A DNA stretch of 64,000 nucleotides from Cellulomonas phragmiteti. GTDB lineage: Bacteria; Actinomycetota; Actinomycetes; Actinomycetales; Cellulomonadaceae. Below are positions 7,989 through 15,831 of this stretch, piece by piece. The position numbers were made by a program, and so were the translations under genes. Every line of letters starts with the position of its first letter. Within the stretch, counting starts at the first letter, position 1. The stretch covers positions 1-64,000 of the forward strand of contig NZ_BONP01000010.1 in the NCBI RefSeq assembly GCF_016862775.1, read 5' to 3'. The notes under the pieces were generated by a model. It did not search any database and was not told where the DNA came from. It worked only from the letters and a program-made list of their open reading frames with translations.

Positions 7989-8789
7989 ATGCGCGACCGC
8001 ACCCCCGGGTCGGGACTGCCACGACGTGCCCTGCACGTCGTCGCCGCCGTCCTCGGCCTCACCCTCCTGACCGCGGCACCCGCCGCCGCCGCACCGTCCG
8101 TGGGCGAGGTCGCGCTCGGGGCGCCCGCGGGCCCCGTCGCCGCCGGGGCGACCGTGGACGTCCGGCTGGACCTGCGCGCGGTCGTCGACCTCTACGCGTA
8201 CGAGGCCACCCTGACGTTCGACCCCGCGCTGCTCGCCTTCGAGGCCGTCACGTCCACGCCGGACGGCGGGTTCGACGACGTCGTCGCCGGCTCCGGGTCC
8301 GTCACGGTGCGGCACAGCCGCCTCGGCACGTCGCCCGGCCTCGACGGCGACGTCGCCCCCACCACGGTGCGCCTGCGCGCGCTCGCCGGCGGGACCGCGA
8401 CCGTCACGCTGTCCGGGCTGACGCTCGTCGGTGCCGACGGGGTCACGGACGCCGCCGCGGACGTGACGTCCGTGGCCGTCGTGGTCACGCCCGCCCCGAC
8501 GCCCACGCCCACCATACCCGCGCCGACCACACCCGCGCCGACCACACCCGCGCCGACCGCCACGCCCACCGCGGCCCCCACGACGTCGCCGGACCCGACC
8601 GCGACGCCCTCGGGCGGCGCGACGGCCGCTCCTGCCCCGACGCCCTCGCCGACGGCCGGCGCCGCTGCCCCGGGGACCGGTGCGCTCAGCGCGACCGGCG
8701 CCCAGGTCGGCGCGCTGCTCGCCGTGGCCCTCGGCGCGGTGGCGCTCGGCGCGTTCCTCGTGCGTCGCCGGACGGCGGCGACCCGATGA
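7989..8789 (+). CDS. Cohesin-domain protein with cell-wall sorting signal
   Basis: A 266-residue secreted protein. Residues 1-34 form a signal peptide ending AAPAAAA. Residues about 36-167 match a cohesin fold; the strand DLYAYEATLTFDPALLAFEA is characteristic. A Pro/Thr-rich linker (168-230) contains three PAPTT-type repeats. The C-terminus has LSATG (233-237), a hydrophobic helix and RRR, a sorting signal of the LPXTG/LAXTG kind used by sortases, so the cohesin should be displayed on the wall. Cohesins bind dockerins; the next gene encodes a secreted amidase with a dockerin, 47 bases downstream (or overlapping by 4 if its earlier ATG is used). No enzyme domain is present, so the protein is probably an anchor. 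Confidence 0.85.
   Translation: MRDRTPGSGLPRRALHVVAAVLGLTLLTAAPAAAAPSVGEVALGAPAGPVAAGATVDVRLDLRAVVDLYAYEATLTFDPALLAFEAVTSTPDGGFDDVVAGSGSVTVRHSRLGTSPGLDGDVAPTTVRLRALAGGTATVTLSGLTLVGADGVTDAAADVTSVAVVVTPAPTPTPTIPAPTTPAPTTPAPTATPTAAPTTSPDPTATPSGGATAAPAPTPSPTAGAAAPGTGALSATGAQVGALLAVALGAVALGAFLVRRRTAATR
8516..8560 (+). repeat. 15-bp tandem repeat in the cohesin linker
   Basis: Three head-to-tail copies of ACCCGCGCCGACCAC (the third with one change) encode the Pro/Ala/Thr linker of the cohesin protein. Such units can expand or contract by slippage and so change linker length. Confidence 0.8.
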
Positions 8790-8836
8790 GCCGCGCAGGC
8801 GCCGCCCCGACCACCCCGACCCGCAGGAGCCGACCC

Positions 8837-10687
8837 GTGGACCGACCGCAGCTGCGCCGCAGCGTCACCGCCGTCACGGTGACGGGCGCCCTCGCCCTCG
8901 CCGGAGCCGTCGCGACGCCCGCGACGGCCACCCCGACCGCCCTGGCACGCACCGCCCCCGCGGCGGCGGGCGCCGCGTTCCTCACGCCGTACCTCACCGA
9001 GCTCGACCTCACGGGCGACCGTCAGGTCACCAACTCCGACCTCGACGTCGTCGCCGCGCACCTCGGGGCCACGTCCGGCTCGGCCGGGTGGTCGCAGGTC
9101 GCCGTCGCGGACGTGGACGGCGACGGCACGCTGACCCTGGCGGACCTCGTGGCGGTCTCCCAGCGCATGGTCTACGACGACGGGCCCTTCGAGCTGGTCG
9201 AGGCGAGCGTCCTGGACATGCAGGCCGCCATGAACGCGGGTGTCACGACGTCCGTCGCGCTCACCCAGGCCTACCTCGACCGCATCGCGGCCTACGACGA
9301 CGCGCTCGTCGACACCGCGGCCGGCGGTCGCCCGCTGAGCTCGATCATCGCGGTGAGCGACGTCGCGCTCGCCGCCGCGGCCGCGGCGGACGCCGAGCGG
9401 GCCGCGCACGGCATGACGAGCCCGCTGCTGGGCGTGCCCGTGGCCGTGAAGGACAACTACGACACCGTCGACATGCCCACGACCGGCGGGTGCGGCTGCT
9501 GGCAGGACAACCGGACCACCACCGACGCGACGATGGTGGCGGGCCTGCGGGAGGCCGGCGCGGTCGTCCTCGCCAAGGCGGGGCTCGACGAGTTCGCGTA
9601 CGGGTTCGTCTCGGAGTACTCGGCGGGCCTGCCCGTCGGCGCGACCGTGCGGATCGCCAGCCCCTACGCCACGTCGCGCAGCGCGGGCGGGTCCAGCGGC
9701 GGCACGGGTGCCGCGATCGCCGCGAACCTCGCGGGCATCGGGTTCGGGACCGACACCGGAGGCTCGATCCGGGTGCCGTCGTCGTACAACCAGCTCGTGG
9801 GCGTGCGGCCCACCGTCGGCCTCGCGAGCCGCGACGGGATCATCCCGCTCGCGCTCAGCCAGGACACCGGCGGGCCGATGACCCGCTCGGTGCTCGACGC
9901 GGCGGTCGCGCTCGACGCCGTCGTGGGCGTCGACGAGGCGGACCCGGTGACGTCCACCCAGGCCGGGCAGGTCCCCGAGTCGTACACGGCGTCGCTCGAC
10001 GCCGACGCGCTGGACGGCGCCCGCATCGGGTACGTGCCCTCGATGATCGGCACCAACCGCACCACCGTGCGGCTGTGGGCGCAGACCCGTGCCGCGCTCG
10101 AGGCCCGCGGTGCCACGCTCGTCGAGGTGTCGTCGTCCCCGGCGTTCGAGGCCGTGCTGGCCGAGCCGAGCGGGAGCACCAACGAGTTCCGCCGGGACCT
10201 GGCCGCGTACGTCGAGCGGCACCTGGCCCCGCAGGTGCAGGCGCGCACCATCGAGGACATCCTCGCCGGCGGCCACTACGTGACGTCGCGCCGCAGCGTC
10301 TACGTGCAGCGGGCGGCCGTCACCGACGCGCAGTACGAGGCGTGGGCCGGCCCCGAGGGCTCGCACACGCGGGCGCTGGCGACCGGGCGCACCCTGGTCA
10401 CGCAGCTGCTCGACGACCTCGACCTCGACGCGCTGGCCTACCCCAGCGGCACGCCCTACGGCACGCACAGCACCAACATGCGGCTGAGCCCCAACTCGGG
10501 CCTGCCGGCCGTCACCGTGCCGATGGGTCAGGCGACCGCCGAGGACGCGACGATCACGGGCGCCGGGGTCAACCTCGAGCTCGTCGGCCGCGCGTTCGAC
10601 GAGGGCACGCTGCTGGGCCTCGCGTACGACTTCGAGCAGACCACGCGGGCCCGCACGTCGCCCGCGCTGTACGGCCCGCTCGGCTGA
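8837..10687 (+). CDS. Secreted amidase with N-terminal dockerin type I domain
   Basis: A 616-residue exported protein. After a signal peptide (1-about 32) residues 52-113 hold two EF-hand-like dockerin repeats: DLTGDRQVTNSD (57-68) and DVDGDGTLTLAD (92-103), each with the calcium-type D-x-x-x-D-x6-D layout. Residues about 120-616 are an amidase-signature enzyme with Lys205 (PVAVKDN), Ser286 (GGSSGG) and nucleophile Ser310 (TDTGGSIRVP), the Ser-cisSer-Lys triad. The substrate could be a peptide or fatty amide. The GTG at 8837 was chosen because AGGAG lies 7 bases upstream; an ATG at 8786, overlapping the cohesin stop, would add 17 residues. The neighbouring cohesin is the likely docking partner. 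Amidases with dockerins are unusual compared with cellulases. Confidence 0.88.
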   Translation: MDRPQLRRSVTAVTVTGALALAGAVATPATATPTALARTAPAAAGAAFLTPYLTELDLTGDRQVTNSDLDVVAAHLGATSGSAGWSQVAVADVDGDGTLTLADLVAVSQRMVYDDGPFELVEASVLDMQAAMNAGVTTSVALTQAYLDRIAAYDDALVDTAAGGRPLSSIIAVSDVALAAAAAADAERAAHGMTSPLLGVPVAVKDNYDTVDMPTTGGCGCWQDNRTTTDATMVAGLREAGAVVLAKAGLDEFAYGFVSEYSAGLPVGATVRIASPYATSRSAGGSSGGTGAAIAANLAGIGFGTDTGGSIRVPSSYNQLVGVRPTVGLASRDGIIPLALSQDTGGPMTRSVLDAAVALDAVVGVDEADPVTSTQAGQVPESYTASLDADALDGARIGYVPSMIGTNRTTVRLWAQTRAALEARGATLVEVSSSPAFEAVLAEPSGSTNEFRRDLAAYVERHLAPQVQARTIEDILAGGHYVTSRRSVYVQRAAVTDAQYEAWAGPEGSHTRALATGRTLVTQLLDDLDLDALAYPSGTPYGTHSTNMRLSPNSGLPAVTVPMGQATAEDATITGAGVNLELVGRAFDEGTLLGLAYDFEQTTRARTSPALYGPLG

Positions 10688-10690
10688 CAC

Positions 10691-10740
10691 CCCGCATTAC
10701 CCCGCAGTACCACGCGGTACCACGCAGGACCACGCAGGAC
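10691..10740 (+). repeat. Imperfect 10-bp tandem repeats after the amidase
   Basis: About five consecutive 10-base units of the form GCAGTACCAC, GCGGTACCAC, GCAGGACCAC, GCAGGACCAC follow the stop codon by a few bases and run straight into the terminator hairpin. Function unknown; slippage origin is likely. Confidence 0.7.
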
Positions 10741-10782
10741 CACGACGACCCCCGACCGGGCACCCGGTCGGGGGTCGTCGTG
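10741..10782 (+). terminator. Strong terminator hairpin after the amidase
   Basis: A perfect 20-bp inverted repeat: CACGACGACCCCCGACCGGG (10741-10760) pairs with 10763-10782 around CA. Loop formation will open the innermost pairs. It ends the cohesin-amidase unit and separates it from the riboswitch that follows. Confidence 0.85.
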
Positions 10783-10852
10783 CGAGCGGCGGCGGACCAC
10801 AGTGCGGACGGGCCGGGGCGCGCCGTGCGGTCGCGCTAGGGTCGGCGGCGTC

Positions 10853-10931
10853 GTGACACGGGGTGCCGCATCCGCGGCTGAGATCACACCCGTCGAACCT
10901 GATCTAGGTCGCTCTAGCGAAGGGATGTCGC
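10853..10931 (+). promoter_or_regulatory. TPP (thiamine pyrophosphate) riboswitch
   Basis: The conserved THI-box blocks are present in order: GGGGTGCC at 10860-10867, GGCTGAGATCACACCC at 10876-10891, GAACCTGATCTAGGTCG at 10895-10911 and GCGAAGGGATG at 10917-10927. P1 can form between GTGACA (10853-10858) and TGTCGC (10926-10931). Riboswitches of this class lower expression when TPP is plentiful. It heads the six-gene double-ABC operon starting at 11223. The 3' strand carries GAAGGGA, a possible ribosome site for a short leader frame. Confidence 0.95.
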
Positions 10932-10933
10932 GC

Positions 10934-10999
10934 ATGTCTCCCATGCGTCTGCCGCTGCACGCCCACCCGCACCGACGCCGGGGGCCCCTGCCCACCTGA
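10934..10999 (+). CDS. Possible 21-residue leader peptide after the TPP riboswitch
   Basis: An ATG at 10934 lies 8 bases after GAAGGGA inside the 3' strand of the aptamer, so its translation could be controlled directly by ligand binding. The peptide reads MSPMRLPLHAHPHRRRGPLP plus T and stops at 10999. No homologue is recognised and the frame could be chance. Confidence 0.25.
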   Translation: MSPMRLPLHAHPHRRRGPLPT

Positions 11000-11005
11000 C
11001 GTCGC

Positions 11006-11039
11006 CGCGCCGCAGGACCCGCCCGTCGCGGCGCGTCCT
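11006..11039 (+). promoter_or_regulatory. Hairpin between riboswitch and first structural gene
   Basis: CGCGCCGC (11006-11013) pairs with GCGGCGCG (11028-11035), with a competing AGGAC/GTCCT pairing (11014-11018 and 11035-11039). It may be an expression-platform terminator or simply a leader hairpin. The rest of 11040-11212 is Pro/Ala-coding-like GC-rich leader without a supported gene. Confidence 0.35.
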
Positions 11040-11222
11040 CGACGCCGACCCCGCCCACCTCCCGGTCGCCCGCCGCGCCCGGTGCACCCGCACGCCTCCG
11101 GGCGGTCCGGTGCGCCGGTGTGCTGCCGACGCGCGCCCGGACCCCGGGCCGCCACCGCGCGCCCGCAACCCCGCGCCCGCCACCCCGCGCCCGCCACCCG
11201 GCGCCCCACCCCAGGAGATCCC

Positions 11223-12251
11223 GTGCCCCGCACCCGCCCGGCCCTCGCGGCCGTCCTGCTCACCACCCTCGCCCTCGCGGCCTGCGCCGACGGCCCCGGC
11301 ACCGCTGCGGCGGACGAGCGGCCCGTCGTCCGGTTCGCGCTCGACTGGACCCCCAACACCAACCACACGGGCCTGGAGGTCGCGCTCGCGAAGGGCTGGT
11401 TCGACGACGCTGGGATCGACGTGCAGGTCCTGCCGTACACCGAGGCGCAGCCCGACGCGCTGATCGACGCCGGCGCCGCCGAGGCCGGCATCAGCTTCCA
11501 CGACGCGTCGGTCCTCGCGCAGGCCGCCGGCGCCGACGTGGTCGCCGTGATGGCGCCGCTGCAGCACTGGGCGACGGCCATCGGGGTGCGCGCCGACGAC
11601 CCGACGATCACCCGCCCGCGCGACCTCGACGGCCGCGTCTACGCGGGGTTCGGCGGCGTCGCCGAGGTGCCGCTCCTGCAGGAGGTCATCCGGGCCGACG
11701 GCGGGACGGGCGACTTCACGTCCGTGACCCTGGGGACCAGCGCCTACGCCGCGCTGTACGCCGGCGAGGCCGACTTCACCATCCCGTTCGTGGCGTGGGA
11801 GGGGCTCGAGGCCGAGCACGCCGGCACACCCCTGCGGTACTTCCGGTACACGGACCACGGCTTCCCCGACGCGTACGCGGTCCTCGTCGACGCGCGACGC
11901 TCGTGGGTCGAGGAGCAGCCGGACGTCGCCGCGGCCTTCGTCGACGCGCTGCGCCGCGGGTACGCGTACGCGGCCGACCACCCCGACGAGGCCGCGCAGC
12001 TGCTCCTCGACGCGCACCCGGACGCCTTCGCGGACGCCGCGATGGTGCGCGAGAGCCAGCGGCTGCTCGCCGCGGAGTACCTGCGGGCCGACGACGGCAC
12101 GGTGGGCGGGATCGACGCGGCGCGCTTCGCCGGCTACGCCGACTTCCTGTTCGAGAGGGGTCTGCTGACCGGCCCGGACGGCGACCCCGTGACGGAGCGC
12201 CCCGACTGGGCGACGTTCCACACCGACCCGGGCACCGGCGGGACGCGGTGA
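11223..12251 (+). CDS. Thiamine-precursor ABC transporter substrate-binding lipoprotein (NMT1/THI5 type)
   Basis: A 342-residue lipoprotein with a lipobox LALAAC near residue 20. The mature N-terminus has FALDWTPNTNHTGLEVALAK, the hallmark of NMT1/THI5-like proteins that bind hydroxymethylpyrimidine or related thiamine precursors (ThiY group). The GTG at 11223 is supported by CAGGAG at 11212-11217. It is the first structural gene after the TPP riboswitch, which fits the role. Its TGA overlaps the next GTG by 4 bases. The protein should deliver ligand to the permease at 12248. An HMP-type ligand is inferred from family and riboswitch, not proven. Confidence 0.9.
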   Translation: MPRTRPALAAVLLTTLALAACADGPGTAAADERPVVRFALDWTPNTNHTGLEVALAKGWFDDAGIDVQVLPYTEAQPDALIDAGAAEAGISFHDASVLAQAAGADVVAVMAPLQHWATAIGVRADDPTITRPRDLDGRVYAGFGGVAEVPLLQEVIRADGGTGDFTSVTLGTSAYAALYAGEADFTIPFVAWEGLEAEHAGTPLRYFRYTDHGFPDAYAVLVDARRSWVEEQPDVAAAFVDALRRGYAYAADHPDEAAQLLLDAHPDAFADAAMVRESQRLLAAEYLRADDGTVGGIDAARFAGYADFLFERGLLTGPDGDPVTERPDWATFHTDPGTGGTR

Positions 12252-13018
12252 CGCGGGGTCCGGGGCGGGCGCTGCCCGTCGTCGCGGGGGCCGCCGCTCT
12301 GCTGGTGCTGTGGCAGGTGGTCGTCGCGGTCGGCGGGATCGCCCCCCGGCTGCTGCCGTCCCCCGCGCGCGTCGCGCAGCAGGCGTGGGCGCACCGGGAG
12401 GTGCTCGCGGCCCACGCGGGCGCGACGCTCACCGTGACCCTCGTCGGGTTCTCGGTGTCCGTGGCGGTCGCCGGCGTGCTGGCGGTCACGCTCGACCGGC
12501 TGCCGCGCCTGCGGGCGGGCGTGGTGCCGCTGCTCGTCGCGTCGCAGACCGTCCCCGTGCTCGTCGTCGCGCCGCTGCTGGTGCTGTGGTTCGGGTTCGG
12601 CCTGGCGCCCAAGGTGCTCGTGGTGACGCTCGTGACGTTCTTCCCGGTCGCGCTCGGGCTCGTCGAGGGGTTCGCCGCGGCCGGGCCGGGGGCGTCGGCG
12701 CTGCTGGCGACCATGGGGGCGAGCCGCTGGCAGGAGTTCGCGTACGTGCGGCTGCCCGCCGCGATGCCCCGGTTCTTCACCGCGCTGCGCATCGGTGTGA
12801 CGTACGCGGTGGTCGGGGCCGTCGTCGCGGAGTACGCCGGCGCCGTGCACGGCCTGGGGACGTACATGACGATGCAGCGCGCCGCGTTCCGCACGGACCT
12901 CGTCCTGGCCGCCGTCGGGGTGTGCGCGGCGCTGACGCTCACGCTCTACGCGCTGACGTGCCTGGCCGAGCGGGTCGTCGTCCCCTGGGCCCGGCCGCGG
13001 CAGGTGCGTCATGGGTGA
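12248..13018 (+). CDS. ABC transporter permease (ThiX-like, NitT/TauT family)
   Basis: A 256-residue inner-membrane protein with about six helices and the cytoplasmic EAA-like loop around MGASRWQEFAYVRLPAAMP, where it contacts the ATPase. It belongs to the SsuC/ThiX group. The GTG at 12248 overlaps the stop of the binding-protein gene (GTGA), and the gene overlaps the following ATPase start by 8 bases, so the three are translationally coupled. Control is by the upstream TPP riboswitch. Confidence 0.9.
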   Translation: MTRGPGRALPVVAGAAALLVLWQVVVAVGGIAPRLLPSPARVAQQAWAHREVLAAHAGATLTVTLVGFSVSVAVAGVLAVTLDRLPRLRAGVVPLLVASQTVPVLVVAPLLVLWFGFGLAPKVLVVTLVTFFPVALGLVEGFAAAGPGASALLATMGASRWQEFAYVRLPAAMPRFFTALRIGVTYAVVGAVVAEYAGAVHGLGTYMTMQRAAFRTDLVLAAVGVCAALTLTLYALTCLAERVVVPWARPRQVRHG

Positions 13019-13802
13019 CGCGCTGCTGGAGGTCCGCGACATGCACCTGGCCCTGCCCGCGCCCGGCGGGCCGAGGTCCGTGCTCGCGGGTGCCGACCTC
13101 GCGGTGCCGCGCGGCGCGTTCACGTGCGTCGTCGGGCCGTCCGGGTGCGGCAAGAGCACGCTGCTGGGCGTCGTGGCGGGGCTGCGCCGTCCGGACCGTG
13201 GGGCGGTGCTGCTCGACGGGCGCGACGTCACCGGCACCACCGGGCACGCCGCGTGGATGGCGCAGGACGACCTGCTGCTCGAGTGGCGCACCGTGCTCGA
13301 CAACGTCGCGCTGGGCCTGCAGGTGCAGGGCGTGCGCCGCCGCGAGGCCCGCGCCCGGGTCCGGGACCTGCTCGACGAGTTCGGGCTCGCCGGCCACGTC
13401 GACGCCCGCCCGTCGGAGCTGTCCGGCGGGCTGCGGCAGCGCGCCGCGCTGGCCCGCACGGTCGCGCAGGGGCGGGAGCTGCTGCTGCTCGACGAGCCGT
13501 TCGGTGCGCTCGACGCGCTGACGCGTCTGCACCTGCAGCGCTGGCTCGCGGCGACGTGGGCGGCGCACCGGTGGACGGTCGTCATGGTGACGCACGACGT
13601 GCGCGAGGCCGTGACCCTCGCCGACGAGGTCGTGCGCCTGTCCGGGCAGCCTGCGCAGATCGCCGCGCGGTACCGCGTCGACGAGCCGCACCCGCGGCAC
13701 CCCGCCGGGCTCGGTCCGGCGACGCGCCGGGTCGAGCAGGACGTGCTCACGGGCCTGGGCGTGCTCGGTGCCCCCGACGACGCGCCGGTGCCGGTCCCGT
13801 GA
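13011..13802 (+). CDS. ABC transporter ATP-binding protein (ThiZ-like)
   Basis: A 263-residue ATPase of the nitrate/sulfonate/taurine group. Walker A is GPSGCGKST (42-50), the signature is LSGGLRQRAAL and Walker B is LLLLDEPFGALDALT. The short loop WMAQDDLLLEWRTVLDN is typical of ThiZ/SsuB-like proteins. It completes a binding protein-permease-ATPase set with the two preceding genes. Its TGA overlaps the GTG of the second permease by 4 bases, linking the two transporter sets in one transcript. Confidence 0.9.
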   Translation: MGDALLEVRDMHLALPAPGGPRSVLAGADLAVPRGAFTCVVGPSGCGKSTLLGVVAGLRRPDRGAVLLDGRDVTGTTGHAAWMAQDDLLLEWRTVLDNVALGLQVQGVRRREARARVRDLLDEFGLAGHVDARPSELSGGLRQRAALARTVAQGRELLLLDEPFGALDALTRLHLQRWLAATWAAHRWTVVMVTHDVREAVTLADEVVRLSGQPAQIAARYRVDEPHPRHPAGLGPATRRVEQDVLTGLGVLGAPDDAPVPVP

Positions 13803-14680
13803 CGGCGACGCACGGGGTGACGCGGCGCGCGCCGGCCGGGGCGGACCCGGTGGCCGCCGTCGCGGGCACCGCCGGGCGGTCGCGCGGGCGGCGCGACGGG
13901 TGGCGCGACGGGTGGCGGGGGTGGTGGAGCCTCGGGCTCGTCGTCGTCGCGTGGACCGTGGCCACGTCCGCCGGTGCCGTCGCGCCGCAGGTGCTGCCCG
14001 GCCCGGCCGCCGTGGCGCGGGCCGGCGCCGAGCTCGTCACCGCCGGGACGCTGCTGCCCGCGCTGGCGGTGAGCGTGGGGCGGCTCGCGGTCGGTGCGCT
14101 CCTCGGCACCGGTCTCGGCCTCGCGCTGGGGCTGCTGGCCGGGCTGACGCGCACCGGGCACGACGTCGTCGACCGGCCCGTCCAGGCGGTGCGCGCCGTG
14201 CCGTTCACGGCGCTGACCCCGCTGCTGGTCGTGTGGTGCGGGCTCGGCGAGACGCCCAAGGTGCTGCTCGTCGTCATCGCGACCGTCGTGCCCGTGTACG
14301 TCGCCACCGTGCAGGGCGTGCAGGGAGTCGACCCGCGCCTGCGGGAGCTCGCCGTCGCGCAGCACCTCGGACGCGGCGCGACACTGCGGCGCGTCGTGCT
14401 GCCCGGCGCGCTTCCCTCCGTGCTGGCCGGCGTGCGCCTCGCGCTCGGCACGGGCTGGGTCGCCGTGATCGTCGCGGAGCAGGTCGCGACCGACCGCGGC
14501 GTCGGCGCCCTGCTGGCCGACGCCCGCACGTGGGCGCGCACCGACGTCGTCCTGCTGTGCGTCGCCCTGTACGCCGTCCTCGGCCTGCTCACCGACGCCC
14601 TTATCCGCGCCACCGAGCAGCACGCCCTGCGCTGGCGCACCCCGCCCGCCCACCCCTGCCTCCCGAAGGAGCCCGCATGA
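13799..14680 (+). CDS. Second ABC transporter permease of the riboswitch operon
   Basis: A 293-residue membrane protein, again of the NitT/TauT permease family, with an Arg-rich N-terminal tail (RSRGRRDGWRDGWRGWW) before the first helix and an EAA-like loop LAVAQHLGRGATLRRVVLPG. It is not a close copy of the permease at 12248. The GTG at 13799 overlaps the ATPase stop by 4 bases. Its partner binding protein and ATPase follow directly. Because it shares the TPP riboswitch, its substrate is probably also thiamine-related, for example a thiazole or degradation product; this is inference. Confidence 0.87.
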   Translation: MTATHGVTRRAPAGADPVAAVAGTAGRSRGRRDGWRDGWRGWWSLGLVVVAWTVATSAGAVAPQVLPGPAAVARAGAELVTAGTLLPALAVSVGRLAVGALLGTGLGLALGLLAGLTRTGHDVVDRPVQAVRAVPFTALTPLLVVWCGLGETPKVLLVVIATVVPVYVATVQGVQGVDPRLRELAVAQHLGRGATLRRVVLPGALPSVLAGVRLALGTGWVAVIVAEQVATDRGVGALLADARTWARTDVVLLCVALYAVLGLLTDALIRATEQHALRWRTPPAHPCLPKEPA

Positions 14681-15831
14681 CCCCCACCCCCCGCACCCCC
14701 CGCACTCCCCGCACCCCCCGCGCCCCCCGCGTCGATCCCGCCGATCGTGCGGGGTTGCCGTCGCCGGACGACGGCAACCCCGCACGGTCCGCCCGTGCGA
14801 GCCGCCTGCGGCGGCGCGCGGGGGTCGTCGGTGCCGTCGTCGTCGCGCTCGCGGGGTGCGCCGCCGGCGGGAGCGCGTCGTCCGGCCCGGCCGACGCTCC
14901 CGGCACGGCCGACGCGCCGGGCGTGACCCTGCGCGTGGGGCCGCTGTCGACGCAGAACCTGCTGACCCTCGCCGTCGACGACGGCCTGGCGGCGGAGCAC
15001 GTCGCCGCCGCCGGTGCGACCCTCGACGTGTCCGCGCCCTTCCCCGCGTTCGCGCCCGCCGCCGAGGCCCTGGCCGCCGGGCACGTCGACGTCGTCAGCG
15101 GCTCGACCACCGCGGTCGTCGCCGCGCTCGCGGGCGACCCGGACCTCGTCGTCGTGGCCGTCGAGCACGACGCCGGCGACACCCAGGGCATCGTCGCGCA
15201 CGGTGCCGTCGCGGGCGACCTCGCCGACCTCGCCGGGCGGTCCGTCGCGGTGAACAAGGGCGGGACGGGGGAGTACCTGCTGCGGCTCGCGCTGCGCCGC
15301 GCGGGCCTGACCCCGGCGGACGTCCGCATCGAGTACCTGGGCCCGCCGGACGCCGCGAGCGCGTTCGCCGCCGGGCAGGTCGACGCGTGGGCGACGTGGG
15401 ACCAGTACCTCGTCGGCGCGCAGGCGCTGCCCGGCGTGCGGACGCTCGCGCTGGCCCGTGACCTCGCGTCGGACAACCGGACCGTGCACGTGACGACCCG
15501 CGACGTGCTCGAGCGGCACCCGGCGGCCGTCGCCGCGCTGTACGCCGCGCTGGTTGCCGAGGCCGAGGCGCTGGCGGCCGACCCGGGCCGACGGGTCGCG
15601 GCCTACCGCGACGCGGGTGCGAGCGACGCGGTCGCGGCGGCCCTGGGCGAGCTGGCGCCGCCCACGGTCGGGCCCGCCGACGCGACGTTCGCCGCCGAGC
15701 TCGCGCGGGTCGCCGACCTGTACGCGGCCGAGGGGATGGTCCCGGCGCCGGTCGACGTGTCGGGTGCGGCCGTCGACGTCATGACGCTGCCCGCGGCCAC
15801 GCCCGCCGCCCGGACGCGGCCCGCCGGGTGA
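14677..15831 (+). CDS. Second substrate-binding lipoprotein (sulfonate/NitT-like)
   Basis: A 384-residue protein. The start at 14677 overlaps the permease stop (ATGA) and has GAAGGAG at 14665-14671. Before the lipoprotein signal (lipobox LAGC) lies an unusually long basic, Pro/Arg/Thr-rich stretch of about 50 residues encoded by tandem CCGCACCCCC-type DNA and a perfect 18-bp palindrome (14746-14786). The mature part has LRVGPLSTQNLLTLAVDDG and the NKGGTGEYLLRLALRR and WATWDQYLVGAQ motifs of SsuA/TauA-like periplasmic proteins. The ligand is unknown but sits under TPP control. A later, shorter start would avoid the extension, but no better ribosome site was seen. Confidence 0.87.
   Translation: MTPTPRTPRTPRTPRAPRVDPADRAGLPSPDDGNPARSARASRLRRRAGVVGAVVVALAGCAAGGSASSGPADAPGTADAPGVTLRVGPLSTQNLLTLAVDDGLAAEHVAAAGATLDVSAPFPAFAPAAEALAAGHVDVVSGSTTAVVAALAGDPDLVVVAVEHDAGDTQGIVAHGAVAGDLADLAGRSVAVNKGGTGEYLLRLALRRAGLTPADVRIEYLGPPDAASAFAAGQVDAWATWDQYLVGAQALPGVRTLALARDLASDNRTVHVTTRDVLERHPAAVAALYAALVAEAEALAADPGRRVAAYRDAGASDAVAAALGELAPPTVGPADATFAAELARVADLYAAEGMVPAPVDVSGAAVDVMTLPAATPAARTRPAG
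14746..14786. repeat. Perfect 18-bp palindrome inside a coding region (copy 2 of the repeat family)
   Basis: CGTGCGGGGTTGCCGTCG (14746-14763) pairs perfectly with 14769-14786 around a 5-base loop. It has the same GGGGTTGCCGTCG core as the intergenic palindromes at 56564 and 62268. Here it falls at about codons 24-37 of the lipoprotein gene, encoding GLPSPDDGNPA. It could reduce read-through into the last two genes. Confidence 0.85.

Noticed and set aside
10802..10999. A 65-residue frame spanning the TPP riboswitch
   Set aside because: The region is a conserved RNA structure; only the short frame after 10934 is positioned for translation.
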